From positions 20,765,001 to 20,829,000 of the forward strand of contig CM072336.1 in assembly GCA_036874045.1 (NCBI GenBank): 64,000 nucleotides of DNA, written 5' to 3'. Positions 31,823 to 43,128 of the stretch are shown piece by piece. The notes beneath the pieces are model-generated. The model saw nothing but the letters and a program-made list of their open reading frames with translations, was not told the DNA's origin and searched no databases. The stretch comes from Cymodocea nodosa. Lineage: Eukaryota > Streptophyta > Magnoliopsida > Alismatales > Cymodoceaceae. A program made the translations under genes and the position numbers. Each line of letters begins with the position of its first letter. Position 1 is the stretch's first letter.

Positions 31823-34800
31823 ATGACATATGCTTATGTAGAAAGATTTTTGAAACTTATAGTTAGCATATGTAAATTCTACACTTTGGAAGGTCATGAC
31901 ATCTTTGATTGTTTGAAACTGAGACAATTGCAGATGGTTAAATCACATGAACAACAAATGAGTTATATTCAATATAATAGAGTTGAGTATGAGAATCCAA
32001 TAGTTTACCCAACTAATGGTCAGTTTAGAATGTGTAATATGTTGAGAGACAAGGAAGTTTAGGATAGGTATGACAGACTAGAGCGTAGTTTAGAGCAAAA
32101 CATGGACAAATTGGAACAATATATGTGTCAGCAATAAGAAGTTAACCAATTAAATTATAGGGAAGAATATTCAGAACTTAAAGTTGATATCATATACGAA
32201 ACTAAAAAAATCATAATTAAAATTGATCAAAAATTGAATGCAATGAGACTAGATGATCTAGAAAGAAAGTTAAAAGCATTAGACGAATTTACAAAGACAT
32301 TACAAGTTATGCAACAAGAAAACACAAATGAAAACTTTAAGGTTACAAATGTACATAATTTGCAAGACATATAGACAAAAGAAAATACCAATGCAATAGA
32401 ATTTAAAGAATGTAAGTTAAAATGAAAAACAATTGAAGATCAAAATCACGAAAATGAAGTACAAGAACATCATGAAAGTAATGAAAATCTAGAAGATGTA
32501 TGTATAAGATTAAGATCTAGAACTAATATACCACCAAGAATTCAAAAAGAAAGTAATGTAAAGGTGGATAAGAATAAAATTCAAAATGATAATGAAAATA
32601 TAATATTTGAAAACTAAAAACCAATGAAGAAAAATTTGAATCTGAAAATGAGATTAAAAATGATCAAACGAATGAAATGAAAGAAAAAGAATCTTGTAAA
32701 TCACAATCATTTGCACCCTATCTTGAAAGATTACAACAAAAATTTCCTGAAAAATAAGAAAAAATTAAGGAAATTTTTGAAAAAGTACAAGTTAACATTC
32801 TTTTGTTAAACTTATTGTAAAAAATACCACATTGTGCTAAATTTCTTAAGGATCGGTGTACTAAAAAAAGAGAGAAAAAAGTTTTAAGGAAAGTCTTTTT
32901 AGCTGAGCAAAGTAGTTCCCTATTTCTGCCACAAATTCCTAAAAAGTTAACTGATCTTAGAATCCCTGTTATATCATGCACCATAGGAAATACCATTCTA
33001 GAAAGAACCTTAATAGACCTAGGTGTAGGTATAAATGTTATACTTAGTGATATATTTGCATCCTTAGGATTAGAAGACTTAATCCCTACTAGGACTATCA
33101 TTCAATTAGCTGATAGAAGTATAAGATACCTTAGAGGAAAAATAGAAGATGTCTTAATTAAAATCAACAATTTCATATATCCCAATGATATTGTGATTTT
33201 GGATTCCCAACAAATTAAGCATCAGAATCATGATACATCTTTAATTTTGGGAAGACCATTCTTAGCAACATCAGGGGCTATTATAAATTGTCAAATTGGA
33301 GTGATGAAGTTAGCATATGGTAATGAGGATACTCAATTAAACATTTTTAAACTAGAAAAGTTTGAGGAGTTAGAAATGTCCTTACATACTATAGACTTTT
33401 TAAAGGATGAAGGAGATATGCTAGATGATGTGATTCAAGAAAAATTAAATAGGCAACTAGATTTTGAAACTTTAGAAGTAAGTGAAAGCATAGACGTAGA
33501 AGGAGATCAAGAAGAGTTTAATATAGAAGATGAAAATGTTCAATTAGGAGCTCTAGCTTTTAATGGTCAACATTTAGAATTAAAACTTTTACCTCTTAAA
33601 TTAACTTATATATTTCTAGAAGAAAAACGAACATGTCCAATCATTATTGCTATAGATTTAAAAGAGGATCAAATTTCTAAATTAAAAGATGTAGTAAAAA
33701 CTTATAAAGAAGCAATAGGATGGACTATGACTAATATAAAAGGGTTAAGTGCAACTATATGCTGTCACCACATATATTTAGAAGAGAATGCTAAACTAGT
33801 TAGAATTCCTAAGAGGAGATTAAATCCAAACCTTAAAGAAGTAGTTAGGAAGGAAATAGTAAAATGGTTAGACAATGACATTTATCTGATTTCTAATATC
33901 TCATGGGTTAGTCCAATCCATGTAGTTCCCAAGAAATCAAGATTAACAGTTATTAGGAATGAAAGTTAGGACTTGATACCTACTAGAATCCAATCAGGCT
34001 GGAGAGTGTGTATAGACTATAAAAAGTTGAATGCTGTGACTAGGAAAGATCATTTTCCCTTACCTTTTATAGATCAAATGCTAGAGAGATTAGCAAAGCA
34101 AGAATATTTTTGTTTCCTAGATGGTTATTCAGGATATAACCAAGTTCTAATAGCATTAGAAGATAAAGAGAAAACAACTTTCACATGTCCTAATGGAACT
34201 TATGTTTTTAAGAGGATGCCATTTGGATTATGCAACACACCAGTTACCTTTCAAAGGTGTATGTAGGGCATATTCACTGGAATGATTGAAGATTTTTTAG
34301 AAATATTTATGGATGATTTTACTATATATGGAACTTCATATGAAGTGTGTTTAAACAATTTAGACCAAGTATTAAAATGCTACATGGAAAAATATCTAGT
34401 TCTAAATTGGGAAAAATGTCACTTCATGGTTAAACAAGGAGTAGTCTTAGGACATGTTGCTTCAAAGAAAGGGCTAGAAGTAGATAAAGCTAAAATAGAA
34501 GTATTTTCTAATCTACTAGAACCTAAATCAGTAAAAGATATTAGATCATTTCTAGGACATGTTGGTTGTTATAGAAGATTTATTAAAGATTTTAGCAAAA
34601 TAGCTAGACCTTTAACTAATCTATTAAAAGATGTCCCATTTAACTTTGATAAAAATTGGAAAGAAGCATTTTTCAAGCTTGAAACTAGCTTAATTTCAAC
34701 TCCTATAATACAAGTACCTAATTGTAGCTATCCATTTGAATTAATGTGCAATGCATCTGATTTTACTATAGGAGCAGTGTTGGGACAGAAGATAGAAAAA

Positions 34801-36457
34801 TCTCCTAGAGTGATTCATTATGTAAGCAAAACTTCAAATGATGCTCAAGTTAATTATACAACTATTGAAAAAGAATTGTTGGCTATTGTGTTTGCCTTAG
34901 AAAGATCATATATGATTGGAGCTAAAGTGATAGTATGCACGGATCATTCAACTTTAAAACACCTAATAGCAAAGAAAGAGACCAAACCTAGATTGATCCG
35001 ATGGATATTATTATTACAAGAATTTGATCTAGAAATTAAAGATAAAAAAGGTTGTGAGAATGTAGTAGCAGATCATTTATCAAGATTACAAATAGAAAAA
35101 TCAAATATTGAAATTAAGGATAATTTTCCTAATGAATAATTAATGACCATAAAAGTAATGCCTTGGTATGTAGACATAGTTAATTACTTAGTTACTAGTT
35201 TAACACCTAAAGATTGGAATGGATAGGATAAGAAATTGTTCTTTTCAAGAGTGAAATATTACTATTAGGAAGACCCATACTTATTTAAGAATTGTCCTGA
35301 TCTGGTTTTAAGGAGGTGTGTTCTAGAAATTGAATATCAGAGCATATTGTCTTTCTGTCATGACCAAACATGTGGATGACATTTTGGTTCAGGGAAAACT
35401 ACTGCCAAAATTCTGTAATGTGGATTCTATTGGTCAACACTATTCAAAGATGCTCATAAATATTGCTTAAGTTGTTTAAGATATTAACAAATAGGAAGGA
35501 TATCAAAGAAGAATATGATGCCTCTGAATCCTATTGTTGAAGTTGAAATCTTTGATGTGTGGGGAATAGATTTTTTGTGTCCATTTCCTTTGTCTAATCA
35601 ATTTAATTATATATTTTTAGGAGTGGATTATGTATCTAAATGGATTGAAGTTATTCCTACAAAAACTAATGACGACAAAGTGGTAATACATTTTATAAGA
35701 ATGAATATAATTGCTAAATTTGGAATACCTAAAGCTATTGTTAGTGATAGAGGAATTCATTTCTGTAATAGAAGTTTTGAAGCCTTAATGAAGAAATATG
35801 AAGTAAATCACAAAATTGCAATATCATATCATCCACAAACAAGTGGACAAGTAGAAAGTGCAAACAAACAAATCAAGTTAATCTTAGAAAAAGTAGTAAA
35901 TCCCACTAGAAAAGATTAGGCTAATAGATTAACAGATGCACTTTGAGCTTATAGAACTACTTATAAGACAAGCTTAGGTATGTCACCTTTTAGACTAGTA
36001 TATGGAAAAAGTTGTCATTTACTAGTTGAAATTGAATATAAAGCTTATTTGGCATTAAAAACTCTGAACACTAATTTAAATCAAGTTGTTGAAAATAGAA
36101 AAATACAATTGATTGAATTAGAAGAATTTAGGAATGAAGCTTATTCGAAAACTATAAAAGAAAAAGAGAAAATGAAGTGCTAGCATGACAAGAAAAACTT
36201 TTGAAATAGGAGAACAAGTACATCTTTACATGACTAGACTTCATAACCATTTAGGAAAATTAAGATCTAGATAGGCAGGACCTTACATAATTCAAAATAT
36301 TTATTCCTATGGAGCTATTGAAATTGAAAATCTTAAAAATCAGAATATATTTAAAGTAAATGGACAAAGACTTAGACCTATTCTGAAAATTCCAAAAAGT
36401 TTCTTTGGAATTATAGAAGAAGTAAGAGTAAAGGACTACTCGAGCTTTACTAAGTAA
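31823..36457 (+). pseudogene. F2 copy B pol: knuckle, protease, RT, RNase H, integrase
   Basis: Starts MTYAYVERFLKL. The knuckle is C-x2-Y-x4-H-x4-C (CKFYTLEGHDIFDC). Then come the coil, an acidic linker, and a protease in which the usual DLGA active site reads DLGV (about 33019-33030). RT is in three open pieces (33193-33969, 33973-34266, 34282-35139) separated by TAG codons, with the FMDDF box intact. RNase H has MCNASDF, so the first catalytic Asp is Asn. Integrase keeps VWGIDF, SDRGIHFCN and TSGQVESANKQIK but has stops at about 35917 and 35944. It is inactive. Confidence 0.9.
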
Positions 36458-37060
36458 GAAATAGATATATATTCACTTTATAAAAAAAAAAAAACTTATT
36501 TTAAATATAGTCACGGTTCAATCGAAAGAAATTATTGATTTTACTGAAATATATATTAAAAGAAAAAAACTATTACGGTCATATTGAAAGGATCTATCGG
36601 TTTGATTGAAACATAAAAATACAAGTATATATATATTATATTAAGTAAAAATGTCGATTTTACCAAAGCTTGGTATCGGTTCAACCGATGAAAAAAAAAG
36701 TATTTAATTTCAGTTCAACCAAGGAAATATAACGGTTTGACCAAAATTTTAAAATGTTGAAAAATTAAGAGTTAGTCAGATCAGAAATTCTTCAATCTAG
36801 ACCGAATTAAAATTTATTATTATAAGTATTTTTATTAGTTAAAACTTTACGGGAGGTCTGTTGAGTTACGTGTAACTCAATGAGTTTACTTCGTTGAGTC
36901 TAGGATAAGTTAACGAACTTACTTCGTTGAGTTAACTGTAACTCAACGGAGTGTTGTAGTTAAGTCCACGACTTAGTCTGTGGTGTTAACTGTAACTCCA
37001 CTAAGAAGTGAGTGAGATAGCGAGAGTTTGTATAGAAAAATGACCCAATTACTTGCCAAA
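36458..37060 (+). other. F2 copy B integrase-env spacer
   Basis: 36500-36800 holds CTTCGGT-class units (CGGTTCAACCGATG and similar). 36855-36990 holds TTCGTTGAGTTAACTGTAAC and TCTGTTGAGTTACGTG units. Same layout as in copies A and C. Confidence 0.75.
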
Positions 37061-38528
37061 AACTTGGGGTTTATTTATGCTAAAACTTAGGATTTGAGGA
37101 CTTAGTATCAGAAGATGAAGAATAGACACGGTTATTGAGAAGAAGAAAAGGAAAAGAGATTAAAGCTAAACCTATAATTTCTACAGTAGGGCATAAAAAA
37201 CCCATTTTTGTAGATTTATTATCCGAATCTGAGGAAGAGTAAGAGCAGCAACAGCAAGAGCAAAGAGGAAAAGGAAAATAGGTTAAAATTAGTTTGTAGC
37301 CTATACAAATAGAAGAAACTGAAGTTAGGGTAGAAGCTAATTTGCTTGTGACTCCATCCCAATCTACCACAGAATCAAAAAGAACAGTGACAATGTAGAT
37401 TGGTAATCAGGAGGAAGACAAAATAGAAGAAGCTGCACAAGAACATATGAAACAAAAAAGAAATGACTTGGCAGATTCCATTAAAGAGGGAGAGACTCTT
37501 CAGCAAATTTTTGAGAGAATACAAGAAGAAAGAGTGGAGAGTTTTGTCGACTCTCCACCACAAACAGAAGTAGAAACTAAATTGTAGGAATATCTGGATC
37601 ATTTCGAACAAATACAAGTTTAGCATTTAGAGGAAGTAATTCAAGAACAAACCCCTCTAGAGAAACAAATCCAAATTCTTGATCTGGCTGAAGCTACTAT
37701 TCTAAATGAAGTATATTTTTGGAGTCAAAAAGCAATGAACAAATATCAAGAGATTAGGAGTTATGATATTATATACAGTAGACCAGTAAACTAGAACGGT
37801 ATGTAGGAAATTAAGGACTTATTTGAGTTCCAAGGTTTATTGACATTTATTTCTCAACAAAAAGGACATGTAGTGTATGACAATCTAGTGCCCTATTTTT
37901 ATGCCAACTTGAGAGAGAAAGAAGGAAGTTTAATTTCCAATGTGGAGCAAGCTGATGTATTGATAACACTAGAGCTTCTCCACAATATTTTGGGTTAAGG
38001 AATGAAAGAATAGAAATTCTAGAGAGCACAATTGTAGTCGAGTGGACAGAATAGAAAATTAAAGACTGTTTAGCTATCAATCCTAGTGTGCCACTATTAA
38101 ATAGATTGAAATACTTAAATGGTAAAGCACACATAGTAGCTAATATTTTAATTAAAAATGTCAACTAACGACAAGGCCATGACATTGAACTTAGTCAATT
38201 TGTCAAGTGTGCCACATATGCAGTTGTGAACAGAATTCAAGTTAATTGATACAAAGTTTTTATCTTCAAGCTGAGAGCAATAAAGAAGAAATTATATTAT
38301 GGAGATCTAATTCCACTGTTGATGGAAGACAATATTGACTTCACGAAATGGACATCTAAGAGGATAAGATCTAGAACCATTTTAGTTAAGGAATACAGAA
38401 ATTATGCTGCTACTGAGATGACTGTACCTTTTAGAGGCATTATAGGAGTTGTAGAACATATAAATCAATTAGAACAACAATTAGAAAAGTTCTAGAAGGA
38501 AGTAGATGAACTTAGGAAGAAAGATTGA
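37061..38528 (+). pseudogene. F2 copy B env-like ORF, N-terminus deleted
   Basis: Lacks roughly the first 700 bp present in copies A and C. It begins within the acidic region (PIFVDLLSESEEE, about 37196-37240). It continues through a helical region, VPYFYANLREKEGSLISNV, KKLYYGDLIPLLM, and ends in a coil (QLEQQLEKF) at 38528. Many stops and one frameshift. It is the best-preserved copy of the FYANLREKEG domain in the window. Confidence 0.72.
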
Positions 38529-38997
38529 AATGTATTGTTCATCTATTTGTATTGAAAATTTCTGATTGCTTGTACAATAAACGATATATATATATGAATG
38601 TTTAAACATCAATTTATTTTTGAATTTGTGTGATTGTGAATGAATGATATAATTGAGAACTGTATTGAACGAAAATATTATCTATGTATTAGTTTAAAGC
38701 TTTCTAGGATTGTGTTACAAGTTTTGAAATTCTATGAATGACATGGTTAAATGCATGATGATTAGATAATGTCTGAATATATCTATATACTAAGAAGCAA
38801 ATTTAATTTCTACATAATAGGAAATGAATTGTAAGTTAAATATGCATATAATGTTCAGATTTAAATGAGTTTAAATTAGAATACTACATAAATGAAATGT
38901 ATTTAACTTTATTTAAGTTGATAAAATGCAGGAGAAAAAAATATAGAAGTTAATATGAGGAGTAAGTTTTAGAAAAATTTGCTTAGTGTTAACTTGA
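38529..38997 (+). other. F2 copy B tail after the env-like ORF
   Basis: Non-coding, AT-rich, aligned with copy A 19131-19567, then cut off by copia-1. Confidence 0.6.
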
Positions 38998-40511
38998 TCA
39001 TCTAGATGTTCTTGATGTTCAACCTCTAGAAGTTGAATTTCTTCTACAAGTTCCTTCTGAGGTTGTTCAGCATCATTATCTAGACTGATCTTAGTAGTAC
39101 TTTTAGACTAAAGCTCTGACTACTGTTTATCTACACTTTTTCTATGCTTAAACATCTTGGATTCAATGAATATAACATCTTTTGCACGGATTATTTTCTT
39201 GGTTTCTTCTTCCTAGAATCTGTAACCAAAATAATCATTACCATAGCCAATGAAATAACATTTCTGTGATTTTGAATCTAACTTGTCTCTTTTGTCACTA
39301 TTCAAGTGGACAAATGACTTGGATCCAAAGACTTTTAAGTGAGCATAGTTGACCTCTTTCCCTGTCCACAACTCTTCAGAGTTCTTAAACCCCATTAGGA
39401 TAGATGATCCTCTATTTATTATATAGGCAGCTGTATTGACAGCTTCTGCTCAGAATGTTTTGGGAAAGCTTGCATGTAGTCTCATGCATCTTGCTCGTTC
39501 ATTCAAGGTCCTGTTCATTCTTTCAACAACTCTATTTTGTTGTGGAGTTCCAGCTACAGTCCTCTGCCTTCTAATCCCTTACTCCTCACAGTAAACTTTA
39601 AATTCATGGCTATCATATTCTCCTCCATTATCTAACCTGAGGGATTTGATTTTTCTTCCACTCTGATTTTCCACTTCTACCTTCTAGTTCTTGAAGAGTT
39701 GGAAAACTTCAGACTTCTGTTTCAGAAAATAAACTCATACCTTCCTTGTACTATCATCAATGAAGGTGACATAATAGAGAGCACCTCCTAAAGAACTGAT
39801 ACGGGCAGGCCCCCACACATCCATGTGAACCAACTCCAATTTCTATGACTTAGGGTCATGAGGAGTCCTAGCAAAGCTGACTTTCTTCTGCTTTCCATCA
39901 ATGCAGTCCTCACATATCCCTAAATTGACATTCTTCAGCTTAGGGATTTTCCCATCTGCCACTAAAACTTTCAATCCATTCTCACTAAGGTGGCCCAATC
40001 TTTTCTACCATAAGTTAGTGTCTTCAATATCACTAATTGTTGCAATAGAGTCATCTTGATCCGATGTTAAATATAAGGTGTCAGTCCTCTGTCTTGAGGT
40101 AATAATTCCATTTACCTACACCAAAGACAATCTGATAACCATCATTGTCTAGGGAACTTATGGAAATTAATTGCTTTGCAAGATCAGGTACATATCTGAC
40201 TTTTGCAATTTCCATATCCCTTGCTTTGTTTTTATGTGTACCTCTCCTATTCCCAACACATCCAGACTTGTATTGTTAGCTAGGTACACCTTTTTCACAG
40301 GAGTTGCATGATAATTGTGCAATAAATCCTTCCTGTAGGTAGTGTGGAATGAAGCTCCTGAGTCTAATACCCATGAGTCAATTGAACTATCTACACAGCA
40401 TACTAGGGCATCATCTGAATCGTAGGAGAACATTTGCAACTGCTCCTTTTGATTCCTTCCCTCTATTGTCTTTCTTGGGAGCCTTACACTATGACTTGAA
40501 GTGCCCCCATT
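38998..40511 (-). pseudogene. Copia-1 protease and integrase
   Basis: The protease has SWVLDSGASFHTT (DSGA active site, about 40360-40395), within an open frame 40439-40167. After a shift come LGHLSENGLKVL and CEDCIDGKQKKVSF (integrase zinc region), HMDVWGP and RLDNGGEYDSHEF (catalytic Asp residues) and GTPQQNRVVERMNRTL (catalytic Glu). A last open piece (39395-39213) has VFGSKSFVHLNSDKRDKLD. It ends in the linker after EETKKIIRAKDVIF. Stops are scattered. Motif style is that of TNT1-94/Tork elements. Confidence 0.88.
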
Positions 40512-40521
40512 GATTGTAGTT

Positions 40522-41214
40522 CTAGCATTTGATATCTGATCTCACTTTACTAGTACCTCTAGACTTTGACCTTCCTTTGGATTTAAATTGTTTTGATTTA
40601 CTTCTCCCTCTAATTTCAACACTAAGGGAAAAAGTTGAAGCTGACAGTTCACTTTTCCTATGAATGTCCTCACTCAAAATTAAATCTCGGATGTCACTCA
40701 TCTTGAGCTTCTCATGACCTAGTGAACTACTTACACAAGTCATGATAGGAGAACAACTTTTTGGTAATGAGGATAATAAAAACAAGGCCCTGACTTCATT
40801 ATCAAATACTATATCTACTGAATGTAGTTGATTCAAAATAGTATTTAGCTCATTAACGTGGTCTACTACATTTCCACTTTCATGCATTTTCAGATTAAAT
40901 AATCTACACATGAGAAATACCTTGTTGGTGGCTGATGGCTTCTCATACATGTTGGACAAAGCTTTCATCAAGTCAGCCATTGTTTTCTCCTTGGTAACAT
41001 TAGAATGAATGTTCCTTACCAGTGACAACCTGATGAGACCTAGAGCTTTTCTATCTAGTAACTCCCACTCTTCCTGATCCATCTTCTCTGGTTTTCTTTC
41101 GAACAGAGGTTGATGAAGATCCTTCTGATACAAACAGTCTTCAATCTGAGACCTCCAGTATCTGAAATCTTTACCATCAAACTTCTCGATCCTGAGCTTT
41201 CTATCGTCTACCAT
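40522..41214 (-). pseudogene. Copia-1 Gag
   Basis: 230-residue open frame from MVDDRKLRIEKFDGKDFRYW, with CLYQKDLHQPL, LSLVRNIHSNVTKEKTM, NLKMHESGNVVDHVNEL and LSSLPKSCSPIMTC. This is the usual capsid region of Tork-type copia Gag. The frame stops just at the knuckle; sequence beyond 40522 in a shifted frame still resembles C-x2-C-x3-GH. The capsid part could be translated, but the polyprotein is broken. Confidence 0.88.
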
Positions 41215-41237
41215 TCTGTTAAATTGAAGAACCTTCG

Positions 41238-41249
41238 GCTTTGATACTA
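41238..41249 (-). other. Copia-1 primer binding site
   Basis: On the minus strand TAGTATCAAAGC, two mismatches from TGGTATCAGAGC, the initiator tRNA-Met complement. Confidence 0.8.
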
Positions 41250-41251
41250 GT

Positions 41252-42175
41252 TGTTAGATTTGGAACAGATCATTCAGTTAGCTTTCTATGACATGATTCA
41301 GAAACACTCACCTCTAAACTCACTAAAACTAGGAGTGAAGAGTAAAAGAAGAAATAACATAGTGAAGACACAAGATTTACGTAGTTCGGCAACAGCCTAC
41401 GTCCATAGAGAGTTGAGGTTTCTTCTATGAGCTTTGGCACAATCAACCGCAATGTTTTAAACATCATAAATGTTTATATATACTACCCAACTTAGGGTTT
41501 ATAAACCTTTAATTACATACAAGTCATTACAGTAGAGAAATAATGCTTCGAAGAAGGGACTCTCAATTTCGGAGCCTTATCTTCTTATGTTTCTGAAATC
41601 TGCAACATTTTGGATAGTTACAGACTTAACTATCTGAAGAAATTCTTCTTTTTAACGGGCAGTACTGTAGCAGGCTAACTGTCTGGAGAGATTTGGCATT
41701 TCAGACAATTACGAACTTAATTGTTCGGAAACCCACTTACTTCTCTCTCTCTGTTCTTTCAAAAGGTTCTACCGTTAACTATTCGAAAACTACATGTCTT
41801 TCGGATAGTTACGTCTTAATTATCCGAAAACTCACTTAAGTGTCTCTTCAGTCATTGCGGAAGGTTCTACCGTTAACCTTTCAAAAACTTATGATTTTTG
41901 GATAGTTACTGCCTAATTATCCGAAGATCCATTTAAGTCTCTGCTTTTCGGATACTTGGCTTCTTAACTATCTAAAGATCCACTTAAGTATTTGACTTTT
42001 GGATACTTAGCTTTATAACTGTCTGATCATCCACTTAAGTATCTTTTAAGTCATTTCAGAGGTTACAGCTAGTAACCCTCCAAAATCTTTTGACTTTTGG
42101 ATAGTTAGCTCAAAGCTTTCAATTGAACTTGGACTTCTTGTGGCATACTCCACACCTGTACTACTTGCCCTAACA
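41252..42175 (-). repeat. Copia-1 5' LTR with GGATAGTTA palindromic units
   Basis: 924 bp, TGTTAGAT...CCCTAACA on the plus strand. 41610-42110 holds about ten degenerate units of the form TCGGATAGTTA-N-TTAACTATCCGAA followed by CCACTTAAGT. The same LTR occurs in the other orientation at 63567-64000. Confidence 0.9.
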
Positions 42176-43014
42176 GGAACAAGCTGCATTAGATGTGGAG
42201 AATTGGTGGAGAAGGTAGACATCTTTGGTGGCTGAAATAAGGAGGTGACATCCCTTGTGGAAAGACCATTGGAGATGTGGGCTTAAGGTGAGGAGATGGA
42301 CTATGAGTTGAGATGGAGTTGTTTGTATTTCCTATTTTGATGTTGTATGTTTGTTATGTGTTTATTCCATGTTTTTCACGTATTTCTCCTTTATTGTAAT
42401 GTTGAATTCTTGTTGTTATTTCAATGTTCTTCAATTCTAAGTTTGGTTTGAGCTTTTGCCCTCTATGTGTTTGATTTTATGTTTCTTTGTGTGGAATCTA
42501 CTCAAATGTTTGTTCCTCTAACTTTAACATAGTTTAGACATTTTTTACTTAACTCTAACTTCCTGATTTACTTGGTTTTGATTGTATATAGCTTATACTT
42601 TGTAGATTAGAGCATACATGGAGTTAGATGTATGGTTATAAGTCCATGTATGCTAGTTTTGTAGTAGAATTAGTAGTTTGATGTAGTATAATTTTATTTT
42701 CTATTTTTGTAGTGTAGTAATTATTGTGTGTTGCATTCTCTTAAGTGATGGATAGAGGGGGACATGAATGAGGTTTCTTATTACTAATTCAACTCTATAT
42801 GAAGTCATTTCTAACATATACATGATTGTTAAGGCAAACATGTGATGAGAATGCATTTACATAAAATCTATAAACTCTAGTAAATTTTATGTTTAATTGT
42901 TGGTCCCTATGGACTCAACCCATTCTTACATGCTTTCTATAATCGACTCCGTGTGCTTGTGGTTATAAATATTAAAACTTGATTACATGTTAATTTCATA
43001 ACATATAAACCTTG
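42176..43014. other. Unassigned stretch, possible gypsy LTR tail
   Basis: No ORF is supported. TTGGTCCCTATGGACTCAAC and a GTGTGCTTGTGG-like tail (42899-42966) resemble the ends of Athila/Tat LTRs, so it may be a remnant LTR. The rest was not recognised. Confidence 0.35.
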
Positions 43015-43128
43015 AACACTCTAGGTGTATGCCAGGTTTGTGTCCCAAGTTAGTAAGCTCTATGCAAATATCTAGCAATGTAGAAACTAGATCATCTTCC
43101 CATGCTACTCTAGGAGTGCTTATCTTCG
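43015..43128 (-). pseudogene. Harbinger Myb/SANT-like gene fragment
   Basis: The minus strand reads ISTPRVAWEDDLVSTLLDIC and LTNLGHKPGIHLE, matching 52320-52446 closely. This is the first part of a Myb/SANT-like DNA-binding domain. It ends abruptly at CTTCG where the copia-2 LTR begins. Confidence 0.75.

Larger units (their letters stand above)
29739..38997 (+). mobile_element. F2 copy B, 3'-truncated
   Basis: Starts TGTTCAAAATGAAAAAG after CCAAT. Order: 5' LTR, primer site, pol, palindrome spacer, partial env-like ORF. F2 homology to copy A is lost at about 38997, where copia-1 sequence begins, so Gag, any F-box and the 3' LTR are absent. It is divergently oriented to copy A with 621 bp between their 5' LTRs. 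Confidence 0.88.
38998..42175 (-). mobile_element. Copia-1: Tork-like Ty1/copia element, 3'-truncated
   Basis: Minus strand. 5' LTR 41252-42175, Met-tRNA-type primer site, Gag, protease, integrase, then part of the integrase-RT linker, where the element stops at 38998. RT, RNase H and 3' LTR are absent. A second LTR of this family enters at 63567. Confidence 0.88.
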
